A stretch of 64,000 nt of DNA from Lachnoclostridium sp. UBA5890 (GCA_002431395.1 DJEU01000018.1:1-64000), one strand, 5' to 3'; counted from the stretch's first letter, positions 32,714 to 42,162 are shown. Made by a program: numbers and translations. The notes: generated by a model not told the origin, from the letters alone.

Positions 32714-34612
32714 ATGTTTCATAATAATCGGAAAACAATAGCAATGTTTAGTTGTAATTCGCACGGCGAATACCAGCGTGAAATCTGTACCGGTGCGGCG
32801 ATGCAGGCTGAAAAATTAGGGTATAATCTGGCGATATTTACATGCTATGGAAATTATGGACAAAATCCCCTTTATGCACAGGGAGAAAAAGACATTTTTT
32901 CACTGCCGGATTATGAAGAATTTTCCGGTATTATCGTAGCGGGGGATACGTTTTCTATTGATGAGGCGATGGAAGAGGTGGTCGAATCGCTGCAAAAGAA
33001 AACAAATTGTCCGGTAGTTAGTCTCCGACAGAAAATGGAAGGAGTAAATAACATATTAGTAGACAACATAGCATCGATGGGTGGAATGGTTCGACATTTG
33101 ATTGAATGCCATGGGGTAAAAGACATTGCGTTTATGACAGGCAGGAAAGGACATCCCGATGCGGAAGAGCGGCTGCATAGTTTTTATCAGATCATGGATG
33201 AGTATGGAATCTGCGTACCGGAACACCGTGTGTATTATGGTGATTTTTGGAAAAATGAGGGAAAAGCCGCCTGTGACTGGTTTATGGAAGAAGGAAAATG
33301 TCCGGATGCGATTGTCTGCGCCAATGATTATATGGCAATGGCGGTTATTGACGAACTTTATAAAAGAAATCTCAGTGTACCGCAGGATGTGATCGTGACG
33401 GGATATGATGGAATCAAGTCCGGAATGATATACAGCCCATCGGTAACGACAGTACGCGTGGATTTTACGGATATGGCGAAAAAAGCAGTTACGCTGATTG
33501 ACAAGCACCAAAACGACCCATCCGTGGAAGATGTGTATATGATGGCGGAATTAAAAGCAAGAGAATCGTGTGGCTGTCTTGCGGATAACCATTCGTCCAT
33601 CGTGTATTACCGTTGTATGAATCACGATAATATTGTAGATCATGATAATCTTGAAATGCAGTTTTGCTTTATGAATATACAACTTGGACGGGTGGAAAAA
33701 TTTGAAGAGATTAATCCAATTGTTCAGATGTATATTTACAATATTGATGGATTTAAAAATTATCTGATCTGTCTCCGCGATGATATTATGATGGATGATA
33801 AAGATCCTCATGGATATACCGATCAGATGGAAGCGAGAATTGTATTTCATAACCGTGAGAATCAAGGAAATGTCAGGTACGAATTTGAACGCAGGCAGTT
33901 GATTCCGAAAGAACTGGCGAGTGATGAGCCACAATGTTATGTGTTCAGTCCGCTGCATTTTCAGGATGAATGCTATGGGTATGAGGCATATTCCTATGAA
34001 AGCCCGGAAAATGCCGGAAAATTATATATGCGCTGGAGTATGGCAATTGACGATGTCATCATGAATATTTTGGTGAAAAGCAAGATGAAACGTGCCATCG
34101 ATGAACTGGAAATTATGTACATACAAGATGTAATGACAGGGTTATTTAACCGCCGTGGATTTGAAAAATACGCAAGAATCCAGTTTATGAATGCGCGAGC
34201 GAGAGACAGTGTGGTATGTGTCATCGGAATTGATATGGATGGCTTGAAACCGATCAATGATATTTACGGACACCACGAAGGCGACTCGGCACTGCGTGCG
34301 GTAGGCTATGCGATTCAGGAAGCTGCGGTAAGCGGACAGATCGGAGCGCGCATCGGCGGGGATGAATTTGAAGTATTATTCCCATGCCAGGATGAGGAAG
34401 ATGTAAAAAACTGGGTGCGCGTTTTTGAACGAAGTTTAGATAATTATAATAAAAAATCGCACAAACCATATGAGGTATATGCCAGCCTCGGTTATAAAAT
34501 GGGCATCCCGGGAGCGGGAGATACATTGGAAAGTTATATGCGGGAAAGTGACGACATCATGTATCACAATAAAGTGGCAAATAAAATGAAACGAAATCAG
34601 ACATTGCGCTGA
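32714..34612 (+). CDS. Diguanylate cyclase with N-terminal LacI/periplasmic-binding-type sensor
   Basis: This encodes 632 residues from ATG 32714; a GTG at 32705 is possible. The first 280 residues look like the sugar-binding half of a LacI-type regulator (TIAMFSCNSHGEYQREICTG, VDNIASMGGMVRHLIE and DVIVTGYDGIKSGMIYSPS). There is no DNA-binding domain and no signal peptide. A middle region (about 290-450) is unknown. A GGDEF domain ends it, with active-site GGDEF at 548-552. The inhibitory RxxD site is missing (VSGQ in its place). It probably makes cyclic di-GMP in response to a ligand in the cytoplasm, since no membrane segment is visible. No EAL or HD-GYP protein is in the window. Confidence 0.88.
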   Translation: MFHNNRKTIAMFSCNSHGEYQREICTGAAMQAEKLGYNLAIFTCYGNYGQNPLYAQGEKDIFSLPDYEEFSGIIVAGDTFSIDEAMEEVVESLQKKTNCPVVSLRQKMEGVNNILVDNIASMGGMVRHLIECHGVKDIAFMTGRKGHPDAEERLHSFYQIMDEYGICVPEHRVYYGDFWKNEGKAACDWFMEEGKCPDAIVCANDYMAMAVIDELYKRNLSVPQDVIVTGYDGIKSGMIYSPSVTTVRVDFTDMAKKAVTLIDKHQNDPSVEDVYMMAELKARESCGCLADNHSSIVYYRCMNHDNIVDHDNLEMQFCFMNIQLGRVEKFEEINPIVQMYIYNIDGFKNYLICLRDDIMMDDKDPHGYTDQMEARIVFHNRENQGNVRYEFERRQLIPKELASDEPQCYVFSPLHFQDECYGYEAYSYESPENAGKLYMRWSMAIDDVIMNILVKSKMKRAIDELEIMYIQDVMTGLFNRRGFEKYARIQFMNARARDSVVCVIGIDMDGLKPINDIYGHHEGDSALRAVGYAIQEAAVSGQIGARIGGDEFEVLFPCQDEEDVKNWVRVFERSLDNYNKKSHKPYEVYASLGYKMGIPGAGDTLESYMRESDDIMYHNKVANKMKRNQTLR

Positions 34613-34635
34613 TTGAATCTGGAGGATAAAGACGA

Positions 34636-36777
34636 ATGGATATTAATAAAAAAATAGCAGAAGAATTAGAGATTAAGGTATGGCAGGTAGAGGCCGTCGT
34701 TAAGCTGGTTGACGAAGGAAATACGATTCCTTTTATCGCCCGTTACCGAAAAGAACAGCATGGAGCATTGAACGACGAACAGCTTCGTAACCTGCATGAA
34801 AGACTGATCTATCTCCGTAATCTGGAAGAAAAGAAAGAACAGGTTCTCGCAAGCATTGAAGAGCAGGGCAAACTGACAGAGGAATTAAAAGCACAGATTC
34901 TTGCGGCACAGACACAGGTTGTTGTGGATGATCTGTATCGTCCATATCGTCCAAAACGCCGTACTCGTGCGACGATTGCCAAAGAAAAAGGATTGGAAGG
35001 ACTTGCCAATATTATCCTGCTTCAAATGACCGAGCAGCCATTGGAGACCGAAGCGGAAAGTTATCTTTCCGAAGAAAAGGAAGTAAAGACGACAGCAGAA
35101 GCGATTCAGGGAGCGATGGACATCATCGCGGAATCCGTAGCCGATGATGCCGATTATCGTATGTATATCCGTAAACTTACGATGGACGAAGGGCTTCTTG
35201 TGTCCGTGGCGAAAGACGAAAAAGAAAAGTCGGTTTATGAAAATTATTATGAGTTCAGTGAGGCGGTAAAGAAGATCGCGGGATATCGTATTCTTGCGAT
35301 TAATCGAGGAGAAAAAGAAAAATTTCTTACCGTAAAAATAGAAGCACCGGAAGAACGTATTCTGCGTTATCTGGAAAAGAAAGTGATCACGAAAGAAAAT
35401 CCATATACGACGCCGTGTCTCAAGGAAGTGCTGGCTGACAGTTACAAACGTCTGATCGCACCATCGATCGAACGTGACATCCGCAATGAATTGACGGAAA
35501 AAGCAGAAGATGGTGCCATCAAAGTATTTGGGAAAAATCTTACGCAGCTTCTGATGCAGCCTCCGATCGCCGGTAAAGTGGTACTTGGCTGGGATCCGGC
35601 ATTTCGTACCGGCTGTAAATTAGCTGTTGTGGATGAGACAGGAAAAGTTTTGGATACGATCGTCATTTTCCCGACAGAGCCACAGAAAAAAGTGGAAGAG
35701 TCCAAACGTATCGTAAAAGGGCTGATTGATAAATACAATATTTCTCTGATTTCCGTCGGAAATGGAACGGCTTCCCGTGAGTCTGAGATGGTGATCGTGG
35801 AGATGTTAAAAGAGATCAATAAACCGGTTCAGTATGTCATTGTAAATGAGGCAGGAGCTTCGGTTTATTCGGCAAGCAAACTGGCAACAGAAGAATTTCC
35901 GAATTTTGACGTGGGACAACGTAGTGCGGTTTCGATTGCAAGACGCCTTCAGGATCCACTTGCGGAATTGGTAAAGATCGATCCGAAATCCATCGGAGTC
36001 GGACAGTATCAGCACGATATGAACCAGAAGAAATTGAGCGAAGCATTGACAGCGGTAGTCGAAGACTGTGTAAACAATGTCGGCGTCGACCTGAATACGG
36101 CATCGGCTTCCCTGTTAGAATATATCTCCGGTATTTCCAAACCAATTGCGAAAAATATCGTAGCCTACCGCGAGGAAAATGGTAAATTTACAAGCCGCAG
36201 ACAGCTTCTCAAAGTGGCGAAACTTGGACCGAAAGCGTTTGAACAGTGTGCGGGATTTATGCGGATCAGCGATGGAAAAAATCCATTGGATGCAACGAGT
36301 GTACATCCGGAATCTTATGGGGCAGCAGAGGAACTTCTTTCCCTTCTCGGATTTGGAAAAGAAGATGTCCGTGGCGGTGTAGTCGGTCTTTCACTTTTGG
36401 CAAAAGACCGCAAATCTCTTTCTGAAAAACTTGGAATCGGTGAGATGACACTCAATGATATTATCAAAGAATTGGAAAAACCTGGAAGAGACCCGCGCGA
36501 CGAGATGCCAAAACCGGTTCTTCGTACCGATGTACTTGAGATGAAAGATCTGAAAGAGGGCATGATCCTCAAAGGAACCGTGCGTAATGTCATTGATTTT
36601 GGTGCGTTTGTAGACATCGGAGTGCATCAGGACGGATTGGTACATGTTTCCAAACTAACGAATAAGAAATTCGTAAAACATCCATTGGAAGTGGTAAGTG
36701 TCGGAGACGTGGTTGAAGTAAAAGTGCTGTCAGTAGATCTGCAGAAAAAACGTATCCAGCTATCCATGATTTTATAA
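34636..36777 (+). CDS. tex: Tex-family transcription accessory protein
   Basis: Tex (YhgF) binds RNA and DNA. It is related to eukaryotic Spt6 and is linked to toxin gene expression and stress tolerance. The protein has 713 residues, the usual length. The features in order are an N-terminal helical bundle (EVEAVVKLVDEGNTIPFIAR), a YqgF-like nuclease fold (GWDPAFRTGCKLAVVDE), helix-hairpin-helix motifs (around 480-560) and an S1 domain at the end (KGTVRNVIDFGAFVDIGVHQ). It is an independent gene with GGAGG before the ATG. Confidence 0.94.
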   Translation: MDINKKIAEELEIKVWQVEAVVKLVDEGNTIPFIARYRKEQHGALNDEQLRNLHERLIYLRNLEEKKEQVLASIEEQGKLTEELKAQILAAQTQVVVDDLYRPYRPKRRTRATIAKEKGLEGLANIILLQMTEQPLETEAESYLSEEKEVKTTAEAIQGAMDIIAESVADDADYRMYIRKLTMDEGLLVSVAKDEKEKSVYENYYEFSEAVKKIAGYRILAINRGEKEKFLTVKIEAPEERILRYLEKKVITKENPYTTPCLKEVLADSYKRLIAPSIERDIRNELTEKAEDGAIKVFGKNLTQLLMQPPIAGKVVLGWDPAFRTGCKLAVVDETGKVLDTIVIFPTEPQKKVEESKRIVKGLIDKYNISLISVGNGTASRESEMVIVEMLKEINKPVQYVIVNEAGASVYSASKLATEEFPNFDVGQRSAVSIARRLQDPLAELVKIDPKSIGVGQYQHDMNQKKLSEALTAVVEDCVNNVGVDLNTASASLLEYISGISKPIAKNIVAYREENGKFTSRRQLLKVAKLGPKAFEQCAGFMRISDGKNPLDATSVHPESYGAAEELLSLLGFGKEDVRGGVVGLSLLAKDRKSLSEKLGIGEMTLNDIIKELEKPGRDPRDEMPKPVLRTDVLEMKDLKEGMILKGTVRNVIDFGAFVDIGVHQDGLVHVSKLTNKKFVKHPLEVVSVGDVVEVKVLSVDLQKKRIQLSMIL

Positions 36778-36798
36778 CGATAGAAATGAGGGTTTACA

Positions 36799-37965
36799 GT
36801 GAAAAGGAAAATATTAGCAATTGCATTGGCGAGCACGCTGGTGCTTAGCAGCTGTGGAAGCAGCGAACCGGTAAAAAAAGAAACAACGGACATATCGCAG
36901 ACAAAAGAAGAGGCAAGATACGAGAGCAAAGAAATGTCGCTGCCGGATCCTCTGCAGACCGCAAATGCATCTGCCAGCGATTATCTGGGAGCTTCTTTTG
37001 AAGGCTTTGTGGCAGATCTTCAAGGAAAACCGGCGGTGTATTCCAGTGACTTTACGCTGGAAGATGACAAGTACAATGCCACGATAAGCAGATGGACACT
37101 CGATGAGAAAGGTAACTGGGAATCCGATGAACTGTGCGACGTTTCACTCAGCGAATTTTTAAATAATAAATATGAGCAGAAGGAATGGACGCGCTGTAAG
37201 GTTCAGAATTTCCGCCGGGGCGACAACGGAAATCTGTACGCGGTTTTTGTATATTATGAAAAGGCGGATCTTGAAGTCAATGGGGAAGTGACAGATGGAA
37301 TCGCAGAAAAATATTCGATTCTTGAAATCGATGAAGAAAATGATTCGGTTTATGAAATCCCATTAGAAGCAGCTCCGGCAGTAAAGGAAGATTTTGGAAA
37401 ACGAGAAGCCTGGGAAGTAGACTGGATCACAGATTACCACGTCTATGAAGATGGAAACATTCTTTTAATCTGCGGAGAAAGCGGAGGCGGATACGGCTAT
37501 TACATCGACGGGGAGACCGGAAAAACATTAAATGATCTTGGAAGTGTCATTTCCTCCAAGACACGTTTTGCTTATGGCGAGAGCGAATTGATCTTTTATT
37601 CCAAAGGCCTCAAAAGTTTTCAGGTGCTTGGAATTCCGGATCTTGAAGAGCAAAATAAATTTGGCAGTTCTCTTGGCGATGATGTGCTTGGAAAAGAATG
37701 GTATTTTTATATGAATCCGGATGACTGGAAATTGTATCTGTTTAACGGCGATACAGTATACCAGGCAGCCAATTATCAAAATTCTGAGGAATTGGAACCA
37801 TTGACCAGCGCGGCGACATTTGATGATCTGGCGCAGGGGCAGGCGACGGTGATGGACTTTTTTGTCGGAGACAACGAGGATTATTATATTTGTCTGGTGG
37901 AAACCACGGAGGAATATGGCGTGGAAAGTTCGAGTTACCGGATGGTTCATTATACAAAGGCATAG
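36799..37965 (+). CDS. Lipoprotein of unknown function, probable beta-propeller
   Basis: This encodes 388 residues from a GTG (GAGGG lies 9 bases before it). The lipobox LSSC at 17-20 follows a short hydrophobic segment, so the protein should be lipid-anchored outside the membrane. The rest has repeating Trp, Gly and Asp patterns spaced every 40 to 60 residues, such as YNATISRWTLDEKGNWESDE and YYIDGETGKTLNDL. This fits a propeller fold, but no family is recognised. It is followed by a clear terminator. Confidence 0.7.
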   Translation: MKRKILAIALASTLVLSSCGSSEPVKKETTDISQTKEEARYESKEMSLPDPLQTANASASDYLGASFEGFVADLQGKPAVYSSDFTLEDDKYNATISRWTLDEKGNWESDELCDVSLSEFLNNKYEQKEWTRCKVQNFRRGDNGNLYAVFVYYEKADLEVNGEVTDGIAEKYSILEIDEENDSVYEIPLEAAPAVKEDFGKREAWEVDWITDYHVYEDGNILLICGESGGGYGYYIDGETGKTLNDLGSVISSKTRFAYGESELIFYSKGLKSFQVLGIPDLEEQNKFGSSLGDDVLGKEWYFYMNPDDWKLYLFNGDTVYQAANYQNSEELEPLTSAATFDDLAQGQATVMDFFVGDNEDYYICLVETTEEYGVESSSYRMVHYTKA

Positions 37966-37973
37966 GGAAGAGA

Positions 37974-38014
37974 AAAAGGTTTTTGTTTATTTAAGCAAAG
38001 ACCTTTTATTTTTT
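37974..38014 (+). terminator. Intrinsic terminator after the lipoprotein gene
   Basis: AAAAGGTTTTTGT pairs with GCAAAGACCTTTT (13 pairs with G-T pairs) around TTATTTAA. A T-rich tail follows. Confidence 0.7.
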
Positions 38015-38033
38015 AAAAAAATTTATCCCCTCG

Positions 38034-38060
38034 TGAACCTTTTGCCCTTTTAAAGTATCT
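38034..38060 (+). promoter_or_regulatory. Probable ECF autoregulated promoter
   Basis: TGAACCTTTT (38034-38043) resembles an ECF -35 box. GTATCT (38055-38060) lies 15-16 bases further and could be the -10 box. It is 52 bases before the sigma factor gene. ACTTCCGACGGGAAGT (38073-38088) is an inverted repeat in the leader. Confidence 0.45.
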
Positions 38061-38111
38061 AATATATAGAAGTACTTCCGACGGGAAGTATATGGAGGAA
38101 AAGCGCTTACC

Positions 38112-38588
38112 ATGAAAAAAGAATACTTCAGTTTACAGATACGACGGTATAAAGAGGAAATGTTTCTTTTGGCAAATAGTATTGTGAACAATTATCATGA
38201 TGCCGAAGATGTCGTGGCAGAGACGATATTGACGGCTTATGAGAAAATACATACTCTTCGCGATGAGGAAAAATTCAAAAGCTGGCTGATGCAGATACTA
38301 GTGAACAATGCCAGAAAGGAAATTAAGAAAAGAAACCGGTATCTTTTTACGGATGAGATTGAAAAATTTCTTCCGCAGGAAAATGAACAGACTAAGAAAG
38401 TGTGGGAATTTATCTTTTCACTGGACGAGGATCTGCGTGTTATCGTTGTATTACATTATTATCAGGGATTTCAGGTAAAAGAAATCGCTAAAATGCTGCA
38501 TGTTCCGCAAGGGACAGTAAAATCCAGACTGTTCCGGGCAAGGAATGAGCTGAAAAAATTAATAGAAGAAAATGAGGAAAGGGAGTGA
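38112..38588 (+). CDS. ECF-type RNA polymerase sigma factor
   Basis: This encodes 158 residues. Region 2 is readable (FLLANSIVNNYHDAEDVVAE, then KFKSWLMQILVNNARKEIKK). Region 4 is typical (LDEDLRVIVVLHYYQGFQVK, then VPQGTVKSRLFRARNELKKL). The gene lies 4 bases ahead of a membrane-anchored partner with the layout of an anti-sigma factor. The target genes are unknown. The neighbouring envelope genes are natural candidates. Confidence 0.88.
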   Translation: MKKEYFSLQIRRYKEEMFLLANSIVNNYHDAEDVVAETILTAYEKIHTLRDEEKFKSWLMQILVNNARKEIKKRNRYLFTDEIEKFLPQENEQTKKVWEFIFSLDEDLRVIVVLHYYQGFQVKEIAKMLHVPQGTVKSRLFRARNELKKLIEENEERE

Positions 38589-38592
38589 TGAG

Positions 38593-39747
38593 ATGCAGGA
38601 TTTATTTGATGAAGAGTTAAAAGAACTACTACAAGGTACCAAGATACAAGTACCGGAGTCATATGACAAAAAAGTGGAAGAAACATTGTCAAATATTTCC
38701 ATACCCTCGAAAAAACGATATTTGCATTTGTTTTATTCAAAAACTGCGGCTGTGATTGTGATATGTGTTACTGTACTCGCTTCTTCTCTGGGAGTGGGGG
38801 CAGCACTGAATCTTTACCGGGAAAAAATGCAGTCAATGACCGAAGAAGAAAAGAAGCACTATAATAAAGAAGTGCAGGATTCCGAAAAGGCTGGAGACAG
38901 TTATTCCCGGGCTTTGACGGAAAAAGAGGAAAAGAGGATGCAATCCCTTCGTGCCGCCTATGAAAAACAGGGAAAATTTCCGGCAAGCGAAATACGAGAA
39001 GTTTCCCAAAAAAGTGATATACGAGAAAATGAACTGGCATTTTGTGCAGAAAACAGCACTTTTTATCTGCCGCAGGAAGAACTTACAGAGGAACAGATAC
39101 TGGAAATCATCGATTTTATGGAAAAACGTGATTTTAGTGTCAGAGAAGAAAATAAAGTGGCGGAAGAGACGCCGAAGCCGGATGAAAAAATCAGCAGGAA
39201 AGAAGCAATACAGCTTGCCCGTAAAAGCATTGAAACCATGTATTTGGTGACAGCCGATAAGGCAGATGCCCGCTGCAAATTTAATGCAACTAAAAATGCA
39301 GAAGGAAAGAGGCTGGCCAGTTATCAAATTACGTTAAAGGATAAAGCATGGGATTTTGATGCTTCTGTCGAAATCGAAAGTAAGAATGGAGAAATCCAGC
39401 AGATTGCTATCGAACATAAGAAGCAGGAAGAATATACCAGTGGAATAAAGGCAGACAAGAAAAAGTTTGCTGCAAATGCTTCTATTATAAAGAACATACA
39501 GAAGGCTCTTTATCCTGAGGACAAGGTACAAAAGATTTCTATGCAGTATGTCTACGAAAAAGATAATACCTTGAAACGCGGCAATGTTAAATACATTGTA
39601 AAAACAGAAACCGGAGAAGCGGTAGTTTATCTTTATAGTATGAATACCAAAAGTGTTTATCAGATGTATCGCTTAGAAGATGCGTCCTACCTGGATAAAC
39701 AAAAATCTCAGGATGAATTGGTGTGTGAAGTAGAAATTGATGGATAA
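38593..39747 (+). CDS. Single-span anti-sigma-like membrane protein
   Basis: This encodes 384 residues from ATG 38593, 7 bases after GGGAG. An in-frame ATG 21 bases upstream overlaps the sigma gene and is less likely. A short cytoplasmic part (1-50) could hold the sigma factor. One membrane segment follows (AAVIVICVTVLASSLGVGAA) and then a 310-residue extracellular part that is Lys/Glu-rich with no cysteine cluster. The extracellular region ends with a sheet-rich part (MQYVYEKDN, VKYIVKTETGEAVVYLYS). The position right behind an ECF gene gives the call; the sequence itself has no recognised anti-sigma domain. Confidence 0.7.
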   Translation: MQDLFDEELKELLQGTKIQVPESYDKKVEETLSNISIPSKKRYLHLFYSKTAAVIVICVTVLASSLGVGAALNLYREKMQSMTEEEKKHYNKEVQDSEKAGDSYSRALTEKEEKRMQSLRAAYEKQGKFPASEIREVSQKSDIRENELAFCAENSTFYLPQEELTEEQILEIIDFMEKRDFSVREENKVAEETPKPDEKISRKEAIQLARKSIETMYLVTADKADARCKFNATKNAEGKRLASYQITLKDKAWDFDASVEIESKNGEIQQIAIEHKKQEEYTSGIKADKKKFAANASIIKNIQKALYPEDKVQKISMQYVYEKDNTLKRGNVKYIVKTETGEAVVYLYSMNTKSVYQMYRLEDASYLDKQKSQDELVCEVEIDG

Positions 39748-39800
39748 ATAAAAGATCATAAGCAAAATGAGAAAATGATTAAATAAGGAGGAATCAGATT

Positions 39801-40196
39801 ATGATGAAAAAAGCAAAACGTTTTTTGGCAATGACAGCTGCACTAATGCTGTGCTTCGGCTTGGTGAATCTGCCGGGAATTAATGTTAAGGCGGCAGAAA
39901 CATTGGAAGCAGAAGCGCAGGAGGAGTATCCGGGGGATGTGATTGGCACTGCTACAATCAATCTTACACAAACTTATGCAATTGGTGAAAATGGCAATGT
40001 AAAAGGGGATGGGGCAAGATTACGTAAACAGCCGAAAAAGACAGCGACTGTACTTGAATTGATGTATAATGGTGAACATGTGTGCATTAATTATACCAAA
40101 AGTGCAAGCGAATCAAATGGCGACTGGTATTATGTAAAACGCGTGAAAACAGGAACATGGGGCTGGGTATATCACAGTTACCTGACACGCTGGTAG
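39801..40196 (+). CDS. Secreted bacterial SH3-domain protein
   Basis: This encodes 131 residues with AAGGAGG before the ATG. A signal peptide covers 1-32 (FLAMTAALMLCFGLVNLP, cut near VKA). After a short acidic linker, an SH3_3-like domain spans 60-131: GDGARLRKQPKKTATVLELM, then WYYVKRVKTGTWGWVYHSYL. SH3 domains of this kind bind the cell wall. The gene is 53 bases after the sigma/anti-sigma pair and is a plausible target of that system. Confidence 0.8.
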   Translation: MMKKAKRFLAMTAALMLCFGLVNLPGINVKAAETLEAEAQEEYPGDVIGTATINLTQTYAIGENGNVKGDGARLRKQPKKTATVLELMYNGEHVCINYTKSASESNGDWYYVKRVKTGTWGWVYHSYLTRW

Positions 40197-40535
40197 GAAA
40201 GAAATTAGAGAATCATTTTGCTTTGATATAAATTAAGTGAATGACTGAAAACTGTGTGATGGGTGGAATAGTAACCGCTCATCACATAAATTTGGTCGTT
40301 TGCTACTTTGTTACACTTGTTGTAAATGTGGAAGATACTAGGAGTGAGAGGAGAAAGTTTTCGTGATAAAAAGAGATACAGAAGATAAAATGAATCGAAC
40401 TTCCTATATGCTGTTCTATACCGGAAGTTCGATTTTTTTGTCGTTCATCCTTAAATTGTGGTTGTCTGTCAAAAAATGGTGATTTTATAAAGGAAGTATG
40501 TTATACTAGATAAAAACGAAAGCGAGGACAATTTT
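40197..40535 (+). other. Intergenic region with two hairpins and a possible micro-ORF
   Basis: The stretch holds no clear gene. A hairpin at 40255-40286 (TGTGATGGGTGG with CCGCTCATCACA) may end the SH3 gene transcript, though its T tail is weak. A second hairpin at 40394-40433 (ATCGAACTTCC with GGAAGTTCGAT) is followed by seven Ts and is a clear terminator. A 39-codon frame (GTG 40363 to TGA 40482) has AGGAG upstream and a hydrophobic middle, but the terminator lies inside it. A TATACT at 40502-40507 could be a -10 box for the next gene; no good -35 box is seen. Confidence 0.5.
40394..40437 (+). terminator. Intrinsic terminator upstream of the leucine-rich-repeat gene
   Basis: ATCGAACTTCC (40394-40404) and GGAAGTTCGAT (40423-40433) form an 11-pair stem, followed by Ts to 40439. 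No gene ends directly before it, so it may end read-through from the SH3 gene or a small RNA. Confidence 0.7.
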
Positions 40536-41759
40536 ATGAAAAAAACAATTACCAAACTGTTATTAACAGGGCTTCTCTGTACAGCAGTCTGGCAGATAAA
40601 TTCTGCAAAACCGGTGCAGGCAGAGGAACTGTCTGTGGCCTATGCACAAGCAGATCAAGTGGACAAGAGCAAAGTGACAGAACTGATTCTTCCGAAAGAG
40701 GGCAATCTTGTGCTTATGATGGCATGCTTTCGGAGAGTTCCGGGAGAAGAATATAAACCGGAAATATATCGTCATATTCACGCCTGTAATCCATTGTATA
40801 ATTATCCAAACTTAAAAAGGATAAAGGTAGAAGAAGGAAGCAGTCAATATGAATGCCGGGATGGAATATTGTATTCCTATCCCGAAGAGAAAGAAACGAA
40901 GCGGAGTCAGCTCCGACTTCAATGTGTACCGATGAACTATGAAGGGGTGGTGCATATCGGGAAGGATGTCATCGGTATAGGTGAGGCGGCGTTTGATCAA
41001 TGCGAGAAAGTTACTGCATTTGTGGTAGAAGAAGGAAATTCGCATTTCTATTCCAAGGATGGGGTTCTCTATGAAAAAATAGAGGACGATGGTGACAGGC
41101 TTGTGGCGTATCCGGCCGGAAAACGAGAGGAAAGATTCACCATTCCTTCTGCGGTGATGTATATACGAGATGCAGCATTTGCTTATAATAAATATTTGAA
41201 AGAAATAACATTTTGTGAAGATGTTGAAAATATTTTACCTGCTGTTTTTGAAAACTGTACATCCTTAGAGCGGGTTAATAACCTTCCTAAAGAATTGAAA
41301 ACGATCGGAAATTGTGCTTTTGAAGGCTGTGAAAAACTTCAGTTGTTCGATCTTCCTAAAAATCTGACAAATATTTACGGACATGCATTTGAGGGAATAC
41401 CGGCAGTGAAGAAAATTGTATTCCCAGTAAAATGCAAAGAAGTGGAAGATACGGGATTGAAAATGATGGACGGCGGAGTGATGGAAGCCAAAGGCCCGTG
41501 GCTTTATATACGGGAAATTCCCAAAGAAGGAAATTATATTTTCAAAGGTTATAAAGAGACGAGTCTTTATAAAACGATGAAAAAAATGCCAAATGTGACA
41601 TGCCAACCTTACAAGGATTCCCTTTATAAGCATAAAACAAAAAGGATAAAGAAGGGCGTAAAAGGCAAGGGAAAACCTTCTGTTTCCTGGTATAAAAAAA
41701 GAAAAAAGTCCTTTACATTAAGAATCCGGATCAGTTGGCGGGCATACATAAACTCTTAA
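40536..41759 (+). pseudogene. BspA-type leucine-rich-repeat surface protein, 5' part of a frameshifted gene
   Basis: This encodes 407 residues from an ATG after GAGGA. A signal peptide covers 1-29 (LLLTGLLCTAVWQINSAKPV, cut near VQA). The middle has BspA-like (TpLRR) repeats: GIGEAAFDQCEKVTAFVVEE, IRDAAFAYNKYLKEITFCED, LPAVFENCTSLERVNNLP and IGNCAFEGCEKL. At the A7-G-A6 tract (41694-41707) the frame changes. In frame 0 it ends 17 codons later, with residues that look like out-of-frame sequence. In the -1 frame the text continues smoothly as YIKNPDQLAGIHKLL into a GLUG-type domain. The tract contains A AAA AAG in phase, the dnaX-type slip site, so this is either a programmed frameshift or a one-base mutation. 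Confidence 0.7.
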
Positions 41760-42148
41760 AAAAAGGAATTGATTTTAAAGGTAAAAAAGTAGTTCTTAAA
41801 AAGGATCTGGATATGTCTTGCTATAAAAATTTTACGCCTCTTGGCTATTATTTAGATAAAACGAGGCGGTTTAACGGAATTTTCGATGGAAATGGAAAAA
41901 CGATTTATAATTTGTCGATTCATCGATATGAACAAAGTCAGATCGGTTTGTTTAGTGTTCTGAAAGGAACGGTAAGAGATCTGAAACTGAAAGGAACCAA
42001 TGTGTATGGGCGGCTGTACGTCGGCGGAATCGCTGGAAATCTTTTGTATGGAAAGATTGAGAATTGTAAGGTGTCCGGAACCGTAAAGGGTTACCATTAT
42101 ATCAATAAAATTGGTGCGTATTTTTGGGATGATGAGGAAGAATTTTAA
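41708..42148 (+). pseudogene. GLUG-type adhesion domain, 3' part of the frameshifted surface protein
   Basis: This frame continues the upstream gene in the -1 phase after the A-rich tract. It runs VLYIKNPDQLAGIHKLL, then GIDFKGKKVVLKKDLDMS and FNGIFDGNGKTIYNLSI, with GLYVGGIAGN-like text later (RLYVGGIAGNLLYGKIENC). This is the usual end of GLUG-repeat cell-surface proteins of gut Firmicutes. An ATG at 41735 would give a 137-residue protein, but it has no ribosome binding site, so independent translation is unlikely. The next gene starts 14 bases later. Confidence 0.65.
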
Positions 42149-42162
42149 ATGGAGGTATTTAT

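Noticed and set aside
38073..38088. Riboswitch in the ECF sigma leader
   Set aside because: Only a single short inverted repeat is present and the leader is too short for a known riboswitch class.
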